Assembly (NCBI GenBank): GCA_947591175.1
Contig: CANQDB010000070.1
Coordinates: forward strand, 1-6,868
DNA from: an uncultured Bacilli bacterium
Lineage (GTDB): Bacteria > Bacillota_I > Bacilli_A > RF39 > UBA660
DNA: 6,868 nt
Direction of reading: 5' to 3'
The notes under the pieces are model-generated. The model searched no databases and was not told the origin of the DNA. It saw only the letters and a program-made list of their open reading frames with translations. The position numbers were made by a program, and so were the translations under genes. Numbering within the stretch: the stretch's first letter is position 1; every line of letters begins with the position of its first letter. Shown here piece by piece: positions 1 through 6,868 of the stretch.

Positions 1-1
1 T

Positions 2-424
2 TCGACGGTATATGCAAGTAACCGCTGGTATGGTGGTTGAGGTTGGGGAAATAGCTCTGGCTCAACTAATAGAGGTAATGTTTGTGTCGATTTAACTGAT
101 GTTCAAACTCTAGAATTAAGTGTCTATATTAATGGTAATGCATCGAGTGATCAAGGTAATGCGTGGGTAGTTTTCCGTGGGTCAGCAGGTGTATATTCTA
201 GTAGTAGTACATTTGGTATAGGAGGCTTTACAGGATTTAGTAATCGTGTTGGTTATTATACTCCTGCCAATACTACTGTGAGTCTAAAAAACGATGTTTC
301 TAGTCTAACGGGAAGTTATTGTTTCTATGTTTCCGTAAGTGTAGAAGCAACTAATGACTTTAATCAAAATGGAACTAGAACAACTGGTTCAGCTACAATT
401 CAAACCGCTACTTTATATTATTAA
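2..424 (+). CDS. C-terminal part of a beta-rich surface- or phage-type protein, with an in-frame TGA
   Basis: I do not recognise this protein; its start lies outside the window. The frame ending at TAA 422-424 is open for 127 codons back to a TGA at 38-40, and beyond that it continues in the same frame to the window edge with similar composition (SNRWYGG, then GWGNSSGS). The product is rich in Gly, Ser, Thr, Asn, Tyr and alternating hydrophobics, with few Lys or Glu. This suggests an extracellular beta-sandwich, such as a surface repeat domain or phage tail or fibre tip; that is inference. After the TGA there is no ATG or TTG in frame, and only a GTG far inside the segment, so the downstream part has no plausible start of its own. 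The gene is therefore a nonsense-interrupted pseudogene, a readthrough case or a sequencing error. The next gene's ribosome binding site directly follows its stop codon, so the two are probably co-transcribed. Confidence 0.55.
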
Positions 425-440
425 AGGAGAATGAATTAAT

Positions 441-866
441 ATGAAAAATAAATTATGGATAATACTTCTTATTTTTGGAGTTGTTCTAATTGCTATAGGA
501 TTTACTACAAATGTGTTTTTGAACGGTAATAATCAAAGTTCAACGAATCAAGATAATCCTCCAATAGAAGAAATAGATCCTAATGAGGAACAATATCGTC
601 TAATTGAAAAGAATTTAGAACGTGAAGAATTATGTCAATATATGAAAGATATTTATTACGAGAAAAATGGTAAAGAAATTGAAGTGGAATACTGTCAGTT
701 TATAGAAGACGGAGAAACTTTCAAATATGAAGTGATTCTACCTTCTATGACTTTAGATAATAGTGTTGTATCTATAGATCGAAAAGAACTACTATCTCGT
801 ATTTTAAAAGAGAAAGGTCCAATCGAAGAAGATAGTGGTATCTATATGGAAGGGGCGGAAGAGTAA
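441..866 (+). CDS. Small membrane-anchored protein of unknown function (141 aa)
   Basis: I do not recognise the family. The N-terminus has Lys residues at 2 and 4 followed by a hydrophobic helix (about residues 5-27), reading as an uncleaved signal anchor; there is no lipobox Cys. Next comes a polar, Asn/Gln/Ser/Pro-rich linker (about 28-50) and an acidic mixed alpha/beta domain (about 51-141) with two cysteines, C65 and C85, that could pair outside the cell. The predicted topology is a short cytoplasmic tail with an external C-terminal domain. The start is supported by AAAGGAGA at 423-430, which overlaps the stop codon of the preceding gene, so the two are likely translated from one message. 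No terminator is visible after its TAA; the promoter of the T-box operon begins 7 bases later. An envelope role alongside the upstream beta-rich protein is a guess from context only. Confidence 0.75.
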   Translation: MKNKLWIILLIFGVVLIAIGFTTNVFLNGNNQSSTNQDNPPIEEIDPNEEQYRLIEKNLEREELCQYMKDIYYEKNGKEIEVEYCQFIEDGETFKYEVILPSMTLDNSVVSIDRKELLSRILKEKGPIEEDSGIYMEGAEE

Positions 867-873
867 TTTGGGC

Positions 874-902
874 TTTACAAACAAGGTTATTTGGTTTATA
901 AT
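874..902 (+). promoter_or_regulatory. Sigma-A-type promoter of the T-box / valS operon
   Basis: TTTACA at 874-879 (five of six matches to TTGACA) and TATAAT at 897-902 (perfect) are separated by exactly 17 bases. Transcription should start near 909, just upstream of the T-box Stem I. The promoter lies directly after the preceding stop codon. Confidence 0.85.
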
Positions 903-908
903 CTAACG

Positions 909-1139
909 TATAAAAACAAAGAAATTGAGGAGTACAAAAGATATTTTAGATAGAGAGATTGTGGTTGGTGCAAACAATTATAAAATTCTTTTGGAAGGTA
1001 GCAATGGAGTTGAACTTTTGAACAAAGTAGAAAGTTTCCGGTTAGCCCCGTTATGGCTTTCGAGATGCGTAAGTTTTTACGAACTAAGGTGGTACCGCGG
1101 AAATTAAATTCGTCCTTAATTATAAGGAGGAATTTTTTT
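909..1139 (+). promoter_or_regulatory. T-box riboswitch, valine-type (specifier GTA)
   Basis: This leader senses the charging of a tRNA. Landmarks in order: AGTA at 931-934; AGAGAG at 952-957; the distal Stem I stretch GTGGTTGGTGCAAAC at 961-974; a specifier region GGAAG-GTA-GCAATGGAGT at 993-1010, with GTA (998-1000) in the specifier position followed by a purine; a CCGTTAT loop at 1048-1054 flanked by AGCC/GGCT; a CGTAA/TTACG hairpin at 1068-1081; and the T-box AAGGTGGTACCGCGG at 1086-1100. TGGT (1090-1093) would pair with the ACCA end of uncharged tRNA. The antiterminator forms between TAAGG (1085-1089) and CCTTA (1114-1118). The competing terminator uses CCTTA with downstream bases. GTA is a valine codon and valS is in the operon, so specifier and target agree. 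The Stem I fold was not computed. Confidence 0.95.
1106..1139 (+). terminator. T-box terminator hairpin that also contains the ribosome binding site
   Basis: AAATTC (1106-1111) and TCCTTA (1113-1118) pair with TAAGGA (1123-1128) and GAATTT (1130-1135) around the loop ATTA. The only interruption is a G-G mismatch (1112 with 1129). A run of seven T (1133-1139) ends directly before the ATG at 1140. The 3' arm contains AAGGAGG (1124-1130), the only ribosome binding site of the first gene, so the hairpin could also hide it from ribosomes. Confidence 0.85.
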
Positions 1140-1853
1140 ATGGAAAACTTTAAAGATGTGGAAACAAAGTATGCTCTTTATCTAGAAAAAAGGAATAAGA
1201 GTTATCTACTTTCTAAAAGTAAAGATTTATCTAAGTTAATGGAGTCTTTAGCTAAACGCTTAGGCTTTACTGCTGATGAAGTGGTCGTATCCCAAATAAT
1301 AGGCCTACTTTTAAATGTCGGCCGAGTCGAAAAAGAAGTTAACAAGTTAAAGGAAAAAGATACTCAATTAGTAGCCATCGATTATTTATTTAAGAATCAA
1401 AATCATATCGCGGATTTTCTTTATGAAAAGGATTACGACGACTATATTCGTAATGCTATCTATTATAGTAATAAGGATTATTTACCCAAAGATAAAGATC
1501 CTGTAACGATAAAGTTTATAAAGTTAACGCAGGATGCTACAATATTGTTTTCATTTTATGAAAAAGGAACAAACGAAGAATTAGTATTCGATGGAAATGT
1601 CTCTGGAGAAGTAAAAGAAGTTTTCGATAAAGAGCAAAATATTCCTGAAAACTTAGTAGTAACTTCTAGTGACCAAATTCTCTGTGATTTATCACAAATC
1701 TTTCTTCTTCATTACGAAGAAAGCATCGATTTATTAGTTGAAAACGATTACTTAGGGCTCTACCTCGGTATGATAGAAGTTTCCAAAGATAATGAAGAAG
1801 AATATCAAAAATATGTAGATCAAATATATGCTAAAGTGAAAAGAGGGATATAA
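1140..1853 (+). CDS. Degenerate HD-domain protein (likely catalytically dead), first gene of the T-box operon
   Basis: The 237-aa product resembles soluble HD-family phosphohydrolases but lacks the expected metal ligands. Compared from memory with the Firmicutes HD pattern: the first His position is K26 (S27 follows as usual); the LLHDIGR motif reads LLLNVGR (56-62), so His-Asp became L58-N59; the DHAEYG-like segment reads DTQLVA (His to T75); AIxNHNK reads AIYYSNK (106-112, His to Ser); and the usual IRDADKLDIL reads IKLTQDATIL (127-136), losing its conserved Asp residues. The fold is probably kept while hydrolysis is lost. The start at 1140 is chosen because AAGGAGG lies 10 bases before it; an ATG at 1053 in the same frame lies inside the riboswitch and is not credible. 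valS begins one base after its stop, implying coupled translation. Its role is unknown; possibly a binding or scaffold protein linked to valine or tRNA status. Confidence 0.8.
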   Translation: MENFKDVETKYALYLEKRNKSYLLSKSKDLSKLMESLAKRLGFTADEVVVSQIIGLLLNVGRVEKEVNKLKEKDTQLVAIDYLFKNQNHIADFLYEKDYDDYIRNAIYYSNKDYLPKDKDPVTIKFIKLTQDATILFSFYEKGTNEELVFDGNVSGEVKEVFDKEQNIPENLVVTSSDQILCDLSQIFLLHYEESIDLLVENDYLGLYLGMIEVSKDNEEEYQKYVDQIYAKVKRGI

Positions 1854-1854
1854 G

Positions 1855-4389
<2,535 letters not shown>

Positions 4390-4391
4390 AA

Positions 4392-4425
4392 GGGAATTTA
4401 GGTTAAATCTAGGTTTCTTTTTTTT
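4392..4425 (+). terminator. Intrinsic terminator of the valS operon
   Basis: GGGAATTTAG (4392-4401) pairs with CTAGGTTTCT (4409-4418) through ten pairs including G-U wobbles, around a seven-base loop, followed by eight T (4418-4425). It lies directly after the valS stop. Confidence 0.85.
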
Positions 4426-4428
4426 GCG

Positions 4429-4464
4429 TTTTATAGTGACATTTATAGTGACATTTATAGTGAC
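4429..4464 (+). repeat. Three tandem 12-bp repeats (ATTTATAGTGAC)
   Basis: TTTTATAGTGAC (4429-4440), ATTTATAGTGAC (4441-4452) and ATTTATAGTGAC (4453-4464) stand head to tail, with a degenerate fourth unit (ATTTAGTATAAT, 4465-4476) that forms the -10 box. Spacing of about one helical turn in front of a gene encoding a winged-helix protein suggests operator sites, possibly for self-regulation. That role is inference. Confidence 0.85.
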
Positions 4465-4476
4465 ATTTAGTATAAT
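4448..4476 (+). promoter_or_regulatory. Promoter of the AlbA_2/HTH gene, built into the tandem repeats
   Basis: GTGACA at 4448-4453 (five of six to TTGACA) and TATAAT at 4471-4476 (perfect) are 17 bases apart. The -35 box spans the junction of the second and third repeat units. Transcription should start near 4483, giving a leader of only about 12 bases that begins at or near the GGAGG ribosome binding site (4483-4487). A protein bound to the repeats would overlap the -35 box. Confidence 0.75.
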
Positions 4477-4494
4477 TGTATTGGAGGAATAAGT

Positions 4495-5817
4495 ATGCTG
4501 AAACTAGTAGAAGATAAAAGAAATGAATTTAAAATTAAACTTACAGAGGCACTCGAAAAAGAAGTTGTTGCTTTTTTAAATACAGATGGTGGCAATATAT
4601 TTATAGGAATAGATGATAAAGGAAAAATTCAAGGATTAACTGGAAATATCGATTTATTGCAAAGAACAATCAAAGATAGAATTAAAGATAACATTATGCC
4701 ATCAACATTAGGCTTATTTGATGTTGTAGTGAATGAGTTGAATGGAAAGAAATATATTCAAATAATTGTTGCTAAGGGTGCCGAAAGACCATATTATTTA
4801 AGAGGAATGGGGATGACTCCAGATAGTTGTTTTGTTAGAGTAGGTTCTTCTGTCGAAAGTATGGATGGAGAAACAATTCTTAACTTGTTTTCAAAAAGAA
4901 CTAGAAATTCCCTAAAAAATATAAAGTCACCAAGACAAGATTTAGAATTTAAAACTTTAAAAATATATTACGAAGAAAATGGATTTGAAATCAATGATAA
5001 TTTTTTGAAAAAGTTGGGTTTTTATGATGATAATGAAGATTTTAATTATATAGCATATTTGCTAGCAGATAATAATAATATATCAGTACAATTTGCCAAA
5101 TATGATGGAGATGATGTTTATAATTTAATTGAAAATGAAGATTTTGGTTCCTGCTCTTTAATAAAAATAACTGCTAATATCTTGAATAAAATTATGCTAG
5201 AAAATAAAACTTATATAAAAATAGAAACTCCTACTAGAAAAGAAATTAAAATGTATGATTATAATGCTGTAAAAGAATTAGTAACAAATGCATTAGTTCA
5301 TAATGATTGGTGTAATGGCTATTCTCCTAAATTTGAAATGTTTGATAAAAAATTAGTTATTTCCTCAAATGGAGGGATACAAGAGGGTGTTAGTCAAGAA
5401 GAATTTTTGGAAGGATTTTCTAATCCTAGAAATCCTGAATTAATGAGAATTTTTAGAGATTTAAATTTTGTTGAACAACTTGGAACAGGAATTCAAAGAG
5501 TATTAAAAACTTACAATAAAGATATATTTGAATTCTTTCCTAATCATATACGTGTAACGGTACCGTTTAATAAAAATAAATTTAAAGACAATGAAAAATT
5601 AAATTTAGTATCTTCTAGTGATTTAAATAATCTTCAAAAATCAATACTAAAATTATTATCGGATAAACCTTCTATAACACAGGATGAATTGGCGAGACTT
5701 TTAGATGTAAACAAAAGAACAATTATAAGAAATTTTAAAGGTTTAATTGAAAATAATTATATCGAAAGAGTAGGGGCAAACAAAAATGGTTATTGGAAGG
5801 TAAATTCTAAATTATAG
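4495..5817 (+). CDS. AlbA_2 (Schlafen-type) / HATPase_c_4 / winged-helix putative regulator, COG2865 type
   Basis: This 440-aa protein has three recognisable parts. Residues about 5-120 match the AlbA_2 (Schlafen AAA_4) putative nucleic-acid-binding domain: NEFK (10-13), AFLNTDGGNIFIGID (26-40) and FVRVGSS before the domain end. Residues about 255-350 match the GHKL-type HATPase_c_4 domain: VKELVTNALVHNDW (259-272, with the expected Asn at 265), SNGG (291-294), GFSNPRNPEL and VEQLGTGIQRV (326-336). Residues about 376-436 form a winged helix (SITQDELARLLDVNKRTI). Such proteins are annotated as transcriptional regulators, and related ones occur on mobile or defence-linked DNA; the actual target is unknown. 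The start has GGAGG seven bases upstream. The gene ends in tandem stops TAG TAA, seven bases before the second valS repeat. Nearly all Arg codons are AGA and ATA is frequent, unlike valS, which fits foreign origin or low expression. Confidence 0.9.
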   Translation: MLKLVEDKRNEFKIKLTEALEKEVVAFLNTDGGNIFIGIDDKGKIQGLTGNIDLLQRTIKDRIKDNIMPSTLGLFDVVVNELNGKKYIQIIVAKGAERPYYLRGMGMTPDSCFVRVGSSVESMDGETILNLFSKRTRNSLKNIKSPRQDLEFKTLKIYYEENGFEINDNFLKKLGFYDDNEDFNYIAYLLADNNNISVQFAKYDGDDVYNLIENEDFGSCSLIKITANILNKIMLENKTYIKIETPTRKEIKMYDYNAVKELVTNALVHNDWCNGYSPKFEMFDKKLVISSNGGIQEGVSQEEFLEGFSNPRNPELMRIFRDLNFVEQLGTGIQRVLKTYNKDIFEFFPNHIRVTVPFNKNKFKDNEKLNLVSSSDLNNLQKSILKLLSDKPSITQDELARLLDVNKRTIIRNFKGLIENNYIERVGANKNGYWKVNSKL

Positions 5818-5825
5818 TAATTTTA

Positions 5826-5939
5826 TTACTAGCTAACGCAAACTACGTCAATAAAGCACCACAAAACATCGTGGAACTTGATCGTAAAAAGTTAGCGGAA
5901 GAAAAAGAGCATTTACAAATTTTAGAAGAGCAATTATAA
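5826..5939 (+). pseudogene. valS 3'-end fragment (last 37 codons)
   Basis: Read in the valS frame, this encodes 37 residues from LLANANYV to LEEQL and the TAA stop. It differs from valS residues 808-844 only at E812A and E820Q. Six further base changes are synonymous (Leu, Tyr, Val, Ala and two Glu codons). It has no start codon or ribosome binding site and cannot make protein alone. The conserved reading frame suggests it was part of a functional valS until recently. Confidence 0.92.
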
Positions 5940-5941
5940 AA

Positions 5942-5971
5942 GGGAATCTAGGTTAAATCTAGGTTTCTTTT
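5942..5971 (+). terminator. Second copy of the valS terminator, now following the AlbA_2-type gene
   Basis: GGGAATCTAG (5942-5951) pairs with CTAGGTTTCT (5959-5968). Relative to copy A, T became C at 5948, replacing a U-G wobble with a C-G pair. The T-run is only four bases (5968-5971) before ATATT, against eight in copy A. The AlbA_2-type gene has no other terminator, so this hairpin probably ends its transcript. Confidence 0.75.
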
Positions 5972-5974
5972 ATA

Positions 5975-6003
5975 TTGTGTTTTGTGCTAAAAAGTTTTAT
6001 AGT
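5975..6003 (+). promoter_or_regulatory. Possible promoter of the coiled-coil membrane protein gene
   Basis: TTGTGT (5975-5980) and TATAGT (5998-6003) are separated by 17 bases. The -35 match is weak (three of six) and the -10 match good (five of six). The position, after a terminator and 20 bases before the start codon, supports a promoter here. Confidence 0.45.
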
Positions 6004-6022
6004 AAGAAACAAAGGTGATTTT

Positions 6023-6676
6023 ATGAAGTACCAAGAATACCTACAATTATTAAATGATTATCAAACCAAAATCGATAGTCTTATGCAAAAAGTAATTGAA
6101 ATCAACAAAGAACGTAAAAAGATCGATGAAGAAGAACAAATAATTAAAGAGAAAATAACTATTGCCAAAAGAATTAATCAAAGATTGTCTTTTTTGTATA
6201 GTAGTACTAATCCCAAATATATTCGTAAAATGAAATCTACTTTTTTAATAGCTTATAGTTGTTGTGTTCTAGGAGTATTATTACCTTTTCTCTTAAAGTC
6301 GTTTTATCTTCAGATTTTAATTCAAGCGGCTAGTCTTGTTGTGGGTATCTCTGCAACCTATATTTTAAAACCGATATCTTTCTTTAAAAATTTAGATCAA
6401 AATAAAAAAGAGTTAAAACTTTTAGAAAAAGATCATAATAATGATGAAGAAAAACTCCAAGCAAAAGAGAAAAAATTAAAACAAAGAGATGAAGAATTAT
6501 CTCATCAAATGTGGGAAAACATTCATAAATGTGATGCTTTAAAGAAGGAAAGAGAAGACTTGACTAAAAATTTAAAAAACTCTCTTTGGTCATTCTATGA
6601 AACGGGAAATATAGATGTTCCTCTACTAGTTAAGAAGGATGACGAAGATAAACCTAAGGAACTAATACGTAAATGA
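6023..6676 (+). CDS. Coiled-coil protein with a central two-helix membrane hairpin (217 aa, unknown)
   Basis: I do not recognise the family. The order is: a charged N-terminal helical region (about 5-55, likely coiled coil); two hydrophobic helices at about 72-91 and 94-115 separated by a very short turn; then a long Lys/Glu-rich helical region (about 122-185, likely coiled coil) and a charged tail. Both ends should lie in the cytoplasm with the hairpin in the membrane, as in scaffold or cell-shape proteins; no enzymatic motif is seen. The start at 6023 is chosen for the AAAGGTGA ribosome binding site (6011-6018). A TTG at 5975 in frame would extend the protein through the promoter and is unlikely. 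The gene ends in TGA, followed within 40 bases by the next promoter. It was probably the immediate downstream neighbour of valS before the cassette arrived. Confidence 0.8.
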   Translation: MKYQEYLQLLNDYQTKIDSLMQKVIEINKERKKIDEEEQIIKEKITIAKRINQRLSFLYSSTNPKYIRKMKSTFLIAYSCCVLGVLLPFLLKSFYLQILIQAASLVVGISATYILKPISFFKNLDQNKKELKLLEKDHNNDEEKLQAKEKKLKQRDEELSHQMWENIHKCDALKKEREDLTKNLKNSLWSFYETGNIDVPLLVKKDDEDKPKELIRK

Positions 6677-6709
6677 GATAGTTCTTTCCTAAAACCGCTT
6701 TTTATGATA

Positions 6710-6718
6710 TGCTATAAA
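6710..6718 (+). promoter_or_regulatory. Extended -10 promoter element before the last gene
   Basis: TGCTATAAA reads as an extended -10 (TGn followed by TATAAA at 6713-6718). No good -35 box stands at 16-18 bases, which is acceptable for extended -10 promoters. It lies between the preceding TGA and the ribosome binding site of the next gene. Confidence 0.5.
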
Positions 6719-6737
6719 TAGAGTAGGAAGGGTGACT

Positions 6738-6868
6738 ATGGAAGAACAAGATAAGAATAAAAAGAAGAAATCATCTTTAAAAATAGATGGAACAGTTATT
6801 TTATGTATTTTATTAATTATGTTATTGACAGTTATTGCTGTTTTACCTCCGATGTTAAGAGTACTTTT
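6738..6868 (+). CDS. N-terminus of a membrane-anchored protein (cut by the window end)
   Basis: Only the first 43 codons are present, so the family cannot be named. The product begins with a very basic cytoplasmic stretch (KNKKKK at about 6-11), followed by one strongly hydrophobic helix (about residues 19-37, VILCILLIMLLTVIAVL) and then PPMLRVL. This is a type II signal-anchor arrangement with the rest of the protein probably outside the cell. The start is supported by GGAAGGGTG at 6726-6734 and by the extended -10 element upstream. It could be a cell-wall enzyme, a division protein or something unrelated. Confidence 0.7.
   Translation, partial: MEEQDKNKKKKSSLKIDGTVILCILLIMLLTVIAVLPPMLRVL

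Larger units (their letters stand above)
4422..5971 (+). mobile_element. Candidate 1550-bp single-gene cassette inserted at the valS 3' end
   Basis: The unit between equivalent points of the two 147-bp repeats contains a promoter with tandem repeats, one AlbA_2-type gene and a second copy of the valS 3' end with its terminator. This is the geometry left when DNA carrying a gene's 3' end recombines into that gene: the target keeps a complete end and the other copy is left at the far side. No recombinase, transposase, terminal inverted repeat or short target duplication is visible, so movement would need help in trans, homologous recombination, or an event in which the integrase was later lost. 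The boundaries depend on where within the repeat the exchange took place. Confidence 0.6.
5825..5971 (+). repeat. 147-bp direct repeat, copy B
   Basis: Second copy of the valS 3' end and terminator, 94% identical to 4275-4421 at an offset of 1550 with no gaps. It begins seven bases after the stop of the AlbA_2-type gene. The sequence to its right is probably the original downstream flank of valS. Confidence 0.97.

Noticed and set aside
38..40. Mycoplasma-type code with TGA as Trp
   Set aside because: The long genes use only TGG for Trp and contain no in-frame TGA, and TGA at 6674-6676 fits as a stop followed by a promoter and a new gene.
925..1107. 60-codon open frame beginning at an apparent start near 925
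   Set aside because: It lies wholly inside the T-box leader, crosses its conserved motifs and has no ribosome binding site of its own.
1053..1139. 29-residue N-terminal extension of the HD-like gene
   Set aside because: These codons are the T-box and terminator sequences; the strong AAGGAGG site directs initiation at 1140.
4429..4464. Short CRISPR-like array
   Set aside because: The 12-bp units are contiguous without spacers and coincide with a promoter; no cas genes are present.
4422..5971. Insertion sequence or group II intron origin of the cassette
   Set aside because: No transposase or reverse transcriptase, no terminal inverted repeats and no short target duplication are visible; the only flanking repeat is the valS 3' end.
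5975..6022. TTG start extending the coiled-coil protein by 16 residues
   Set aside because: No ribosome binding site precedes it, and the extension overlaps the likely promoter; ATG at 6023 has AAAGGTGA at the right distance.

Overview
The window reads as low-GC Bacillota, probably an uncultured gut-type or Mollicutes-related Bacilli lineage. The supporting evidence is AT-rich coding sequence, strong GGAGG-type ribosome binding sites, sigma-A-like promoters and a T-box riboswitch. The genetic code looks standard: every Trp in the long genes is TGG, and one gene appears to end in TGA. The exact taxon cannot be fixed from the sequence. All genes lie on the + strand.

Left part (1-866): the 3' end of a beta-rich, Gly/Ser/Thr/Tyr-rich surface- or phage-type protein, carrying an in-frame TGA near the window edge. 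It is followed closely by a small membrane-anchored protein of unknown function.

Central operon (874-4425): a near-consensus promoter and a complete T-box leader whose apparent specifier is the valine codon GTA. The first gene encodes an HD-phosphohydrolase-like protein that has lost the expected catalytic residues. One base later comes valS (valyl-tRNA synthetase), which ends in an intrinsic terminator. The T-box terminator hairpin also contains the ribosome binding site of the first gene, so uncharged tRNA-Val may control both transcription and translation.

Inserted cassette (about 4422-5971): the last 37 codons of valS plus its terminator, 147 bp in all, occur a second time exactly 1550 bp downstream at 94% identity. 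Between the copies sits one complete gene with its own promoter and a tandem 12-bp repeat. It encodes an AlbA_2 / HATPase_c_4 / winged-helix protein of the COG2865 type. No integrase or transposase is present. The layout is that of a single-gene integrative unit or gene cassette that entered at the 3' end of valS and left valS with a complete coding end and terminator. Most coding differences between the copies are synonymous, so both appear to descend from functional valS genes rather than from decay after a local duplication. This is the most interesting feature of the window.

Right part (5975-6868): probably the original downstream neighbour of valS, a coiled-coil protein with a two-helix membrane hairpin. 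It is followed by the start of another membrane-anchored protein that runs off the window.
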